In this document: piece after piece, positions 1 to 10,120 of the stretch
Layout of the letters: every line of letters begins with the position of its first letter
How positions within the stretch are numbered: position 1 is the stretch's first letter
Assembly: GCA_947683625.1 (NCBI GenBank)
Contig: CANTUR010000009.1
Span: 8,383,501 to 8,447,500, forward strand
DNA: 64,000 bases
Source: Mallotus nudiflorus
Taxonomy: Eukaryota > Streptophyta > Magnoliopsida > Malpighiales > Euphorbiaceae
Reading direction: 5' to 3'
Made by a program: the position numbers and the translations under genes
Notes under the pieces: model-generated
Seen by the model: the letters and a program-made list of their open reading frames with translations, nothing else
Databases searched by the model: none
What the model was told of the DNA's origin: nothing

Positions 1-79
1 ACATGGAGCTCTTGATTTAATGATTACCAAAAGCTTCATACTCAATCCACTCACATTATCCCACATCTAAGAGAGTATT

Positions 80-390
80 GCTAGTGCATTTGCCATCTAA
101 TTATCATCTCTTGATAAACATAGAATCCCCATACACTAAAAACTCTTTTGCTCCAATTGCCATTGCTGCCTCCACTCTATGAATGCATGCCTCATACTTA
201 GCCATATTATTTGTTACCTTGAAATATAACATCTTATCCATTGGTATGGTTTCTCCTTCTGGCATAACAAGAATTAGTCTTAATCTGACTTCTTTATTTT
301 TTACAGCCCATTTAAATAAAGCTTCCACTCTCGATGCACTATGACTACTAAGCTCTCTTTTAGAAACTCTAAATTCCACTGTTCATCACC
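80..390 (-). pseudogene. Tat-B second (archaeal-type) RNase H domain
   Basis: The 91-codon open segment at 104-379 encodes the typical NNMAKYEACIHRVEAAMAIG block followed by VYGDS. In Tat elements this marks the extra RNase H between the RT-linked RNase H and integrase. NNMA-EYEAC carries a family Glu that here reads Lys (NNMAKYEAC), and the Asp of GDS is kept. It is bounded by stops on both sides, so it is a remnant. The homologous stretch in Tat-A is about 11490-11830. Confidence 0.8.
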
Positions 391-1650
391 CTTTACTGCA
401 TTCTCAGCTAGGAATTTTACTACTACCCTCCCTTTGATAACCTTTATAGTAATGTACTCTATATTAAATTCAATTAGAAGTACAAGTTATCGAGACATTT
501 TTCTATTTAAAATAGATGCTTGAAATAGATATATTAAAGGATCTATTATTGAAATAGCCTAAACCTTATAGGACTAAAAATAATGCCTCAATTTTCTTAT
601 TGCCTAAATCATTATCAAACATGCCTTCTCTACCAAATCATACTTTTCCTAATATGGCATAAACTTCTTGCTAGGGTAATACACCACATCTTCTACTCTA
701 TTAAGTCCATCTTGTGTTAGCATTTCCTTCATTGCAATTTCCTCTAAAGCTAAGTACATGATCAACGGCTTACCTTGCCTTGGTGGCTTCAATACATGTG
801 GATTGGCAAGATATTCTTTAATCCTATTAAAAGCCTAATGACAATCGACATTCCACTTCACATGTTGATCTTTCCCTAAGAGCTTCAAGAGAAGGTGATA
901 AATATTAGTAAGCTTTGTAATGAACCTACTAATATACTGTAACGTGCCAATAAATCCTCTTACTTCTTTTTTTATCTTTGGCACTAGCATTTCCTAGATA
1001 GCTTTCACTTTATTTGGATCTACTTTAATTCCTTTGCCCTAATATTTTTCCTGAAGTAACCCAAAAATGCATTTCTTTGTGTTAAGACTGAGATTGTACC
1101 TCTCAATTCTAGCCAAGAACTTATCTAAAGCTTCAAAGTGTCCTTCTCTTATCTATAACATGACCATTTTATTATTTACAAATACTTTTGCTTCCTTATG
1201 CATCATGTCATGGAAAGGAGTAGGAGCTACCCTTTGCTATTTGCACCTACATTCCTCAATCCAAGAGGCATAACCTTATAACAATACGTCCCACATTATG
1301 TAAAAAAAGTTTTTTTGATCTTGTCTATAACTGTCGCCATTATCTAATTATACCCTAAAAACCCATCCATAAAAGAATACATTGTGCTTGATGCTGCAGT
1401 ATCCACTATCACATCGATATGAGTTAAAGGAAAATAATCTTTTAAGCATGCTTTGTTTAGATCCATGAAATCGACACACATATGCACTTTATTATCTTTC
1501 TTAGGTATTGTTACTATATTTACCAACCATTGAGGATAATCTACCATTTTTAGAAAATTAGCTTGGATTTGTTTAGAATTTTCCTCTCTTATCTTTTCAG
1601 TCTAGTATGGTCATAGCTGATGTAGTTTCTATTTAACAGGATTAATTTAT
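391..1650 (-). pseudogene. Tat-B reverse transcriptase and RNase H, catalytic Asp pair lost
   Basis: RT sequence is recognisable from about 1640 down to 400. It opens with YPQWLVNIVTIPKKDNKVHM and CVDFMDLNKA (1344-1547), the fingers/palm start shared with Tat-A. At 1171-1176 the two adjacent catalytic Asp codons of the YVDD box read AAT AAT, giving F-V-N-N. Each change is a single G-to-A on the coding strand. Stops such as the one between 1344 and 1330 break the frame. The RT-linked RNase H follows toward 400, too decayed to place its residues. It is inactive on any reading. Confidence 0.8.
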
Positions 1651-2693
1651 GGATAAGTTAGGATGTGATGTTCTATAATTTCCCAATCTAAACCTGGCAT
1701 ATATTCATAAGTCTAATCAAATACTACCTTTCTTTTTGTTAATATTCTCTCAAAATTTTCCCTCATTTTAGGAGTTTACATCATATGATAGAGATATGTT
1801 CTTAGGATTATCATTTGTGCCCATATTTAATGAATTTAAATGAATGGAATCAATGTCTAATATGCACACATACTTAATATTTAAATGTATAGAACAATCA
1901 GGATGCACATCATACAGGTAAGCCAAACTAGAATTTATATCATTTAGCATAAGAAAAATAAAGCTTTCATCCTCATAAAGGCCAAACATTATTACATCAG
2001 TTTCATCATAAAAGACATCAATAAAGCTATAACTAATGATAGTAGCTAAATCCTAAGGTGGTTCCTCTTCAAGTGGCAGATGCAATAACTCTTCAACAGT
2101 AATATCACCTATCCTCTCAGCTACCTACTTCATCACTTCCTCTTTGTTATCTTTTAACAGGTTCTCCATAATATGCTCCTTGAAGATCTCGAACTATGTC
2201 TTTTCCAGCAACATTGATAGATTCCTCAGCACCTATATAGTACTTGCCTTCCCCTAGCTTGATAAAATTCTCGCTCATTGGCCTAGTTCTCCCTAAGGGC
2301 TTATATCTTTTAGCATTTCCCATTTTCCTTCCACTTTTGCTACCATATTCTATCTTAGTGCAACCTAATCCCTTAGTGTTGCCTTTACTTCTAAATTTTA
2401 AGGGTTTAGGGCTTCCTACCTAATCCCTTAGTGTTGCCTTTACTTCTAAATTTTAAGGGTTTAGGGCTTCCTTACTCATTCTTTCTTAGCCCTTGTCTAA
2501 GTTGATAATTCATACTCTCCATCATCCTTGCAACTCTCAGTTCCATCGAATATTCTAATAACTTAGAGACCAGGAGGAACACATACTTATTTCTGTTGAT
2601 CCTATATGGTTACCATAAATGCATTGGTTCTAGCTTTTATAGTTATAACCTCTCCTTCATGAGGAAATTTTATCTTCTAATGCAAAGTTAAGG
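1651..2693 (-). pseudogene. Tat-B protease-RT linker
   Basis: The region between protease and RT of Tat-B. The open segment 1768-1989 contains a DSIHLNSLNMGTND motif that recurs in Tat-A at 13075-13434 (IQLDSLNMGTNE), which confirms common ancestry. The last bases before 2694 align with the Tat-A protease region at 25850-26060. That shows Tat-B protease is interrupted here and resumes at 31120. The 55-bp tandem duplication at 2364 lies within it. Confidence 0.7.
2364..2471. repeat. Perfect ~55-bp tandem duplication with telomere-like sequence
   Basis: Copy 1 is 2364-2418 and copy 2 is 2419-2471, identical as far as can be read. Each ends with TTTTAAGGGTTTAGGGCTTC, which contains one and a half plant telomere units (TTTAGGG). 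The rest of the element is heavily mutated, so an exact duplication must be much younger than the insertion. Confidence 0.9.
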
Positions 2694-2698
2694 GTACC
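2694..2698. repeat. Target-site duplication GTACC (left) of Tat-A
   Basis: GTACC precedes the LTR at 2699 and is repeated at 31115-31119 after the other LTR. Across the junction the Tat-B protease sequence becomes continuous. Confidence 0.85.
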
Positions 2699-4759
2699 TA
2701 TAGTTGATAGGGTTTAGTTCGCATCTAAGATTTTAGCAACCATAACACTGTTTGAGCTCAGGGCTCTAAAGGACACACTATCCATTATCACAAAGACACA
2801 TCATGGAGATGAGGAGTCACCACCCAGGGTAATAACTAGGACAAATAGAAAAGTTAGTACTTGAATCCTTAAAAGAAAGCTAGCACCACAACTAGGAGAT
2901 TCTGTATATGAAATACCAACTTCTTTTAGTCTTATGTTCATTTAGAATTACTTTATGAATTACTATGTTATTCTCTATTTACATGCAATTTTATATAAAC
3001 CCTTAAAAAATCAACTCTAAGATAGACTAGTCATGAAAAATACAAGTAAATAATGCATTCAATAAAACATATAATCCCTAAGTTAGTCTAATCTACATTG
3101 ATTTTAATTAAATGGGCCTAAGTTATCTCTATCCTAAAATCTAATTAATTATGGGCCTAAGTTGTTTCTACCCTAAAATCTAATTAATTATGGGCCTAAA
3201 TGTATATTTTGATTAACTAAACCTAATTAATTATTATGTGAGATGAGCTAAAAAATGATGATCTAAATTTAAATTAATTAATTAAACTTAAATAAATAAA
3301 TGCATAATCATGGGGTTAAGGCCCAAAACATATAAAAATAAAGAAATAAACCTATAAACATAAAAAGATATCAAAGCAATTAAGTAAAAGATCAAACACT
3401 TAAATTAATCCCTTCTAAAAAAAGCCCTAATTTTTTTTAACATGCAACCTAAATTAATCTACTTCCTCCATTGATTTTAATTAATTACCTAATTGAAAAC
3501 CTAATTTTACTAACTAATTTTATCAAAATAAACATGCAACAACACATGTAACTTTACTATTCCCACTATTAGGGCTATTACAATAATCCATAGGAAATAA
3601 TAATAAAAGTAATTAATACACCAAAAAATAAAATAAAGCAACAAAAAAACTCTAAAACCTATGACTATATAGGATTTTATCCATGGCATTCAATGGACTT
3701 CTCAATTAATCCCCTTAGGCATGGTCACCATATTTTTTCTCCACAACCACCATGAAAAAGAAAGAGATAAGAATTATGATTAGCAAAAAAATTATAATAA
3801 TAAAAATGAATAATCAATAAAATCAAAATAAAAAGATAAAAAAATAAAAGGAAAAAGAAGAATAGGAAGATGATACATATGAATGATGGGATGCTCCTCA
3901 GATTTGTAAAAATCACTATTTTTTTTACAGATCTTCTAAACTTTGTTCTTCAAAATACTCCTAAGATCTTCAATTAATCAATAAAAAACAAAGGTGATTT
4001 TATAGGAATAAACAATTCAACAAAAGAGAAGAATAATTAAGGTTTTTAAAGAACATTAAGTGAATAAAAGGACTATTATGTATAAAAATGATGGAAATCA
4101 AAAGTATTATGCCGCCTTTTTTTTCAAAATTTTTCTTTGTTGTCCTCCCTCTTAAGCAATAAGATGACTCTTTTTATAGCCAGAGTATTTAAACCTGCGT
4201 CTAAATTAAATCCTAAAAGGATTCTATTTTCCCAAGAAATTAGATAATTACTAAACATAATTTTAGGAGAATTTTAGACCAATTAGGATTTAATAAATAG
4301 CATTTTAATTTCCTAAAAATTCAAAATCTAGATGGAAGAGTCCAATTTTGATTAGAATTATGCAATTCTGATCAGAATTACATAATTTTGATCGAAATTA
4401 GGATAATTCTAATCGGAATTACATATTTAAGATTAGAGTTAGGGTAATTCCAACCGAAATTACATAATTTTGGTCAAAATTATGTAATTCCAATTGGAAT
4501 TACATAATTCTGGTTCAAATTATGTAATTTTGACCTTTTTTTAATTATAAAAAGACCCCAGGAAGAATTTAAGTTTTGCAATTAGGCCCTAAAGAACATT
4601 GCAATTTAGTCCTCAAAAACATTAAATCCTTTATTTTAAAGATGCAATCAGACCCTTGGAGTTTCAAAGATCAAGTATGAAAGACCTATGCATGATATTT
4701 TCATCTTTGGAGTCCGTTATCATACTCATAACTCATCATCTAAAAATTGGATGTCTACA
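2699..4759 (-). repeat. Tat-A 3' LTR (2061 bp)
   Basis: It aligns along its length with 29158-31114. On the plus strand it starts TATAGTTGATAGGG and ends TGTCTACA, so the element-sense ends are TG...TA, a decayed TG...CA. It contains a 20-bp dyad array at 4343-4535. It is about 100 bp longer than the 5' LTR, mostly because the array has four more units. No gene lies in it; the short minus-strand reading frame at 3725-3916 is an AT-rich artefact. Confidence 0.85.
4343..4535. repeat. 20-bp-period dyad array in Tat-A 3' LTR
   Basis: Nine units of 20-21 bp plus an 11-bp partial unit. Each is a 16-bp inverted repeat near AATTCCGATCGGAATT followed by a 4-5-bp spacer (ACAT, ATGT, AGGG). The unit at 4362-4382 contains the intact palindrome AATTCTGATCAGAATT. 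Most departures are C-to-T or G-to-A. It lies about 225-415 bp from the element-sense start of the LTR, so probably in U3. Confidence 0.9.
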
Positions 4760-4774
4760 GTTACCCCCATTTGT
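4760..4774 (-). other. Tat-A polypurine tract
   Basis: On the minus strand the sequence reads ACAAATGGGGGTAAC directly before the LTR. This is the expected plus-strand primer position for second-strand synthesis. Confidence 0.7.
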
Positions 4775-4916
4775 TAATGTTTTCTTGACAAATTACAGCA
4801 AACTAAAATAGCACTCAATTCTAAATTGAAAGTTAGAATACTTACCTGTGTTCCTAGAGCTTTTGTTTATGAACATGCTATATTTGGCCATATATCATTG
4901 ATTTGAAATGACACAT

Positions 4917-5668
4917 CATACTTGATTGTATAATATTGATCATACTCAGTCATATAATCCTAGGTGAAAAAGGACACATTGTACTCGATCATACAATATT
5001 GACTATACTCAAATGTATAGTTAGAATTTAAAAAGAAACATCACACTTAGTCATATGATGCTGACTATACTTGGTTGTTTAGTCTTGATTAGAAGAATAC
5101 ATTGTACTCGATCGTACAATGCTGACTATACTCGATCATATAGTCTGAATTGAAAAGTTACATTATACTCAGTCGTATGATGCTGACCACACTCGGACAT
5201 ATAGTCTGATTTAGAAAAAAAGAAATCATACTTGATCGTATGATGCTAATTATACTAGGTTGTATAATTTGGATTGAAAGTATATTGTACTCAGTCATAC
5301 AATGTTGACTACACTCGAACGGATAGTCTGATTTAGAAAACAAGATATCATACTTGGTCGTATGGTGCTAATTATACTCATTTGTATAATCTAAATTGAA
5401 AATACATCATACTCAATCGTACAATATTGACTATACTCGAACATATTGCCTGATTTAAAAAATACATCATACTTGGTTGTATGATGCCGATTATACTTAG
5501 CCACATAATCTAAATTTGAAATTATATTGTACTCAGTCATACAATGTTGACTACACTCAGACATAAAGTCTGATTTAGGAAAAAGACATCATACTCATTC
5601 GTATAATGTTGATTATACTCGATCGTATAATTTGAATTGAAAATATATTGTACTCAGTTGTACAATAT
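4917..5668. repeat. Tandem array of ~13 units of ~60 bp, each with two inverted repeats
   Basis: Each unit holds a 20-nt imperfect hairpin like ATCATACTCGGTCGTATGAT, a short linker (GCTGA), and a second hairpin like CTATACTCGGTCGTATAG. A TCTGATTTAGAAAA-type spacer follows. Stems differ between units but both arms change together: ATCATAC/GTATGAT, ATTGTAC/GTACAAT, ACTATAC/GTATAGT and ATTATAC/GTATAAT. The loop stays near TCGGTC. Types alternate over much of the array, giving a ~120-bp higher-order period. It lies in the 3' untranslated part of Tat-A, about 150 bp from the polypurine tract. Short open frames across it merely read the repeat. Confidence 0.9.
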
Positions 5669-5933
5669 TAAAAATAATTCATTGAATTATTAAATTATGA
5701 AACTTTGTAATTTAGGACTAAATTACAAAGAAAAGAATGAACTTAAATGGAAATCAAAAGCTAAAGGACTAAATTGGATATTTGCCCCTTTATATATACC
5801 TTTTCCTCTTTTGCCGATTCATTCTCTTTTGTTCCTATTCTTCTTCATTCTTTTTCCATTTTCTTTTGACTTTCAAATTTTCTCTTTTCAATTACTCCTG
5901 CATCTAACATCCGATCTTGAATCCATCTGAGCT

Positions 5934-8010
5934 TATGGCTCACCCACTATGCATACTACGTGGGAGTAGTTCTAACTATATCCCCTCACTTCGCATATGC
6001 ATTTTCCCCAAAATGATTTAGGACTCCATGAGGGTGAAGAAGTACTTCCTTTGACTCATTTGCACCTTAATATACGCTCTCTAGTTGAATATGAGGTAAA
6101 TTTCCTACCTCTGTCTTCAAGTCTATAATAAACGTATTTATTTTTAGTATGTAAAATTAACAAATATACTTAGGTTCCTAATTTTTTTAGGTTATGCATG
6201 CAATTATAGAGCATTTAATAGATAAATTAGATACATCTTATAAAAAATTGACAATTTGGAATCAAAATCTGCAAAATATGTTATATGGTTAACAAAAATT
6301 TACTGAAATTTTCACTAGGAGTCTAAATTCCATATCAAAATTCTCAAAATTCCAATCGGATTTCTTAGATTTCCGATCATAATTTTGGGAATACGATTAA
6401 AAATCTAGATTTCTAATCAAAATTTTGGATTTTCGATCAAAAATCTAAAATTTCAATTAGAATTCTACATTTCCAATTAGAAATCTAGATTTTTTATTAG
6501 ATTTCTACCTTTTTTTACTAAAAATGAAATAATGTTAAAAGATCAAAAATTTGGGAAAGGAAAAAGGTAATCTTGTCATTTTTTGAATTTTTTTTGAAAC
6601 CTCTAAAATTCTTGGGTTGCTTTCAATTGGCTCGAGAATTATTCCATGATTTTCCTAGAGAGGTAGTACAACATGTCTAGGCATAAAAAAATTGACGTTT
6701 CATTATTGCTTTACCAACTGCCCGAGGTAGGTCGAATCACTACTTTTCATATGTGAGTGGGTGAGCTGACTATTTCCTAGATGAGCTTTTCTCTTATTAC
6801 TAGGATTGCATTTATAGGTACCCTAGTTCCTTTTAATATCCATTACTGCACTCTTTTTAGGAGTCGCTATGTTCATGACTTGCTCAGGTTTTTTTCGACA
6901 TGGAAGAATCGGAAGAACATGCTTCTTTCTTCTTTCATTAGGGTTTTAGGGGACTGCCTACCACTACACCTCGTCTAATTCTCCAGAAGACGAGATGTTT
7001 CTTATTGACTGCATAGTGAGACTTAAGACTATGAGAGTTCTCCTCCTGGATTGTGGTTGCCAGATGTGGTATCTTGGTGAGCATGTTTATCATGGGCATA
7101 TGGGACCTTCCAAGAGGTGTGTTCCCTCTTTTATTCTATCCTTGATGTTACGAAGTAGTAGTATGACTGGTCTCGAGCTTAAGGTTGCTCTTGAGGGATA
7201 TGATGCTTCAACTATGCTTGAGCGTTCTTGTTAATACTAGGAGTATATTCGAGAGAACATCTTAGAGTAGGTTCCTACAGACCCAACTGAGGTATGCTTC
7301 ATGTCACTACTTTACTTCAACTCTTTCATCATTATACACGACATTCATTTTTACATAGGTTGAAGAAGTCCCTGATATTGTTATAAAGGAGACTATGGAT
7401 AACACCGAGGGGACTGAGTAGGAGGTTGAGCCTGCTCATCACAGTGAGGCTTCTCATGGTGATACTTCCTCGATTATCATTCTAGGTGATTTTCCCACAT
7501 TTGATAGATCTATGTATTATTGGGCTCCTATGGTACAAACTCTCATTGAACAACACATGTATTTTAATGTAGCTCATATTCCTAATTTCTCTTCTCCTGA
7601 TGCTTTACATATAAGTATGATTTACTTTTCAACCTTGTATAAACTAGCACTTGTCACTGAATTAGAAAATTTATTTTATAGGTGCCTAGGACACAGACAT
7701 AGTATTTATACAGATTCACCTCTTCCTAGAGATTATTTACTATACAGATTATAGATACTTGGAGAGTTAGTATTCATAACAAATGTGTAAATGTATGCAT
7801 GTTATGCAAAATATGCATAATTCTAACTATTTTTTCAATGTGATAGAATTATGCCATAGATTTAGAGTGTAAGAATGAGAGACTTTGACGACAACTTGCT
7901 AGCCTTGGTTTTGATAAGCATGATGCGGGGACTTCTATGCCCCTAGACCAGAGCGATAATTCAGCTAGAGAATGGAGATCCTGGCCAGACACTAGAGCTC
8001 GGGATGACTA
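5934..8010 (+). pseudogene. Antisense ORF 1 of Tat-A: plant-mobile-domain-like protein, broken, probably with introns
   Basis: On the strand opposite to the element, between integrase and the 3' LTR, coding blocks can be read with stops between them. The block near 6710-6850 (RITTFHM, VGELTIS, VSLITRIAFIGTLVPF-type pattern) resembles the start of the plant mobile domain (FHL..GEMT.TL.DV..L.GL). The segment 6995-7234 has MWYLGEHVYHGHMGPSKRCV and YDASTML. The segment 7512-7754 (RSMYYWAPMVQTLIEQHMYF) follows an acidic stretch. A donor-like GTAAAT at about 6097 and a TTTTTTTAG acceptor at about 6190 suggest an intron. Antisense genes of this type at this position are known from Tat-lineage elements. 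The family match is by eye, and PMD versus another transposase-derived fold is not settled. Confidence 0.5.
6349..6508. repeat. 20-bp-period dyad array, exactly 8 units, inside the antisense gene
   Basis: Eight consecutive 20-bp units with no length variation. Each is near ATTTCCGATCGGAAAT plus a 4-bp spacer (CTAG, TTGG, CTAC). It has the same architecture and core as the LTR arrays but different arm bases. It lies between the probable first and second coding blocks of antisense ORF 1, so likely in an intron. Confidence 0.9.
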
Positions 8011-8149
8011 ATTTTCTTTAGGACTTGTGCTAGCAAGATTGTGCTTTGAATATTTCAGAATTGTTTTCTTCTATGCATCATGAACTTTTATTTTTGATCA
8101 AACCCTAATTTTCCTCTCTTTTCTTTCTTTTTTTCACTAGGATTACTGA

Positions 8150-8328
8150 AAATCTAATCGGTATCCTAGATTTTTGATTAAAAATTTAGAATTTTGATTG
8201 GAATTCTAAATTTTTATCAGAAATTTAGAAATTTGATTGAAATTCTAAAATTCTGATTGGAATTTTGAATTTCTGATCGGAATTCTAAATTTTTTATCAG
8301 AATTCTAAATTTTTATCAGAAATTCAAC
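8150..8328. repeat. 20-bp-period dyad array, 9 units, between the two antisense ORFs
   Basis: Nine units (eight of 20 bp, one of 19) such as AATTCTGATTGGAATTTTGA and ATTTCTGATCGGAATTCTAA. The dyad core is again close to CCGATCGG with AT-rich arms and a CTAA/CTAG spacer. It sits between the end of antisense ORF 1 and the start of antisense ORF 2. Confidence 0.9.
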
Positions 8329-8584
8329 ATTGATTCTGCATATTTTCCCACTCTAATGTGAATTTGGTCCAAAAATAAATTAGGCAAATCCCATTCGGCT
8401 CCGTATTCAATTTCTAGCCTATATAAGAGTCTTAAAAATAATTCTTCTGCATCTTTCTTTTCCCTATTTTCATCATGACATAAGCTACCCTCAATCTGTT
8501 GAAGAAATTCCTCAAGATCATTAACGGAGATTATTGGAATCATGTATAACCCTTCCATATCAAATCTTTAAAGTCCCTTCAACA
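8329..8584. other. Spacer with an unexplained 80-codon minus-strand open frame
   Basis: The minus-strand frame 8316-8558 (starting MEGLYMIPIISVNDLEEF) has an ordinary, charged protein-like composition rather than a low-complexity one, and it is in the sense orientation of Tat-A. I do not recognise it and it has no neighbour in frame. It could be a remnant of a sense ORF downstream of integrase or a chance frame. Confidence 0.3.
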
Positions 8585-9660
8585 TATAAAAATAGAGAAT
8601 GATTTCTTACATACTGCTATTACTTTATGGGATGCTAAAGATCATGTCTTTAGATTCACTGGATAAGAACTATGTCCCCTGATTGAAGAATTTGCTAATA
8701 TTCTTAGATGTTCACTATATTCGACCGCCACCATTGCTCTCCCAAATCTTAAATTGAGTTTCCCAATAAATTAGTAACATTCTTTGATATGCACTTGGTT
8801 GTCATCTATGCAACCCTGAATGTCATCTATATGCATGTGCTTAATGCTAAATCCATTAGTCTTCCTTTTTTTATTTCCTCTTGTAAAACTAGTGACAAGA
8901 CCAATATTTCTTAGATCAGAACTATCGCTTTCTGCCTGTATGCTCAGTTTTTGCTGGTGTCTTCCCATGGAGATGCTGATGTAAGGATTATTAGTATCTT
9001 AGAATAAGTAGAAACCATAGCTAATCCTATGCCTATCATACTTGCTAAAACTATCATTGGGTTGGATAATTTCAAGGTTCAAAATCGACTATCAGGCAAT
9101 CTACTTCTCCATCAAGTATGTAACCCTTTTTTTACCTAAGCTGCCCTTTTCTGGTTTTCAATTTAGCTTTATTTTTTTAGATATGGTTATAGGAGAGATT
9201 GAATATGCTTGATGCTCCTTCCAATGCTTCCATGTATCAACCTCACCATTTACAGTTTTGTCCTTTAAAAATCAAGGATAAGCATACTATAAATCAATGG
9301 ATTGACTGGATGAAAGGCATTGCTGATATTAAAATTACTTGGATCTACCCTTGGTGGAGATTAAAATTAATGACCACCAACCTGTAATAAAATTGTGTCC
9401 CTATTCTCGGATTGCACTTTTCAACCTTCCTTTCTCCCTCATGCTTCTGCCGTTAGTACGATTGCCCCTAATTCATTGTGGTTGTTATACATAACTTTCA
9501 ACTTTTCTTTTTGAGACAGGATTTCCTGAACAAAGTGAAGAACTTGTGGCCTCGTAGAGCTTTGGAACAGAACACCTAGTTACATGACTATTGATGACAA
9601 CTATAAGACTTAGGTTGTTATGCAATCTACATAACCACCAGAACTTATTAAGTACAAAAG
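8585..9660 (+). pseudogene. Antisense ORF 2 of Tat-A: DUF7745-like protein, broken
   Basis: The plus strand reads FLHTAITLWDAKDHVFRF, then ELCPLIEEFANILRC, the N-terminal signature I associate with the DUF7745 family found antisense in plant Tat/Ogre elements. After a frameshift near 8770, FCLYAQFLLVSSHGDADVRI and NPMPIILAKTII follow (8930-9060), then SGNLLLHQ (about 9090-9115). The last block, at 9199-9387, reads WIDWMKGIADIKITWIYPWW. The order fits the family: LWDPE-like start, IEEY, FAL..Y..VLFP-like, ILAET-like, W...L.....IW..PW. Several stops (TAA/TAG for expected Gln or Trp) and frameshifts disable it. Minus-strand frame 8771-8968 is a shadow of this gene. DUF7745 has no established activity that I can assert. 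Confidence 0.6.
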
Positions 9661-9884
9661 GACTCAAATATTATTAGATGAGTCAAAAAAAAAGAAATAA
9701 AAAAAGTTAGTGGTCTCATAAGTCTGGGTCCTCATGTTTTATTTTTTCTTCTAGTCTTTATGCCTTGTAACAAAGATAGAAAATGCAATACTTAACAAAA
9801 ATATCTTTTAATTTATTTCATTAATCAGGGCAAAAAATGAGTACATTTATTACATCACATGACATAACTCCTATTATCAGCTAG
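9661..9884. other. Spacer, nothing recognised
   Basis: AT-rich sequence between antisense ORF 2 and the repeats downstream of integrase. No motif or gene was seen. Confidence 0.5.
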
Positions 9885-10105
9885 TCCTTTTGGATTTTCT
9901 AACTGAATATTTTTCTCTTACTTTTATTTCCCTAATTTTTGCTTGATCGGCCCTTTAAGAGTTTTCTAGTCAATGAGATCCTCTATTTTATTTTATTCCC
10001 TAATTTTTGCCTTTCGGCCCTTTGTGGGTTTTTTGGAAAGTGGGAATGTCCTAACTTTTTCCTGACTAGCCTTTTTAGGTTTTCTAGCTAGTGAACCTTT
10101 TTAAA
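9885..10105. repeat. Four imperfect ~60-75-bp direct repeats downstream of integrase
   Basis: Units share CCCTAATTTTTGC...CGGCCCTTT..GGGTTTTCTA-type sequence, starting near 9885, 9940, 10000 and 10050. They lie immediately after the integrase stop in element sense and do not continue into the coding region. Confidence 0.7.
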
Positions 10106-10120
10106 TTTTTATTATATTTT

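Noticed and set aside
2405..2471. Interstitial telomere array
   Set aside because: Only one and a half TTTAGGG units per copy; explained by the 55-bp duplication.
5158..5343. Minus-strand 61-codon frame with repeated SIIRS motifs
   Set aside because: It only translates the tandem array; the peptide repeat follows the DNA repeat.
4917..5668. CRISPR-like array (regular ~60-bp repeats with spacers)
   Set aside because: The host is a plant nuclear genome, the spacers are as repetitive as the repeats, and no cas genes exist. It is an internal tandem array of a retroelement.
8771..8968. Minus-strand frame with KKRK nuclear-signal-like stretch
   Set aside because: The plus strand at the same place carries the DUF7745-like coding pattern; the minus frame is its shadow.
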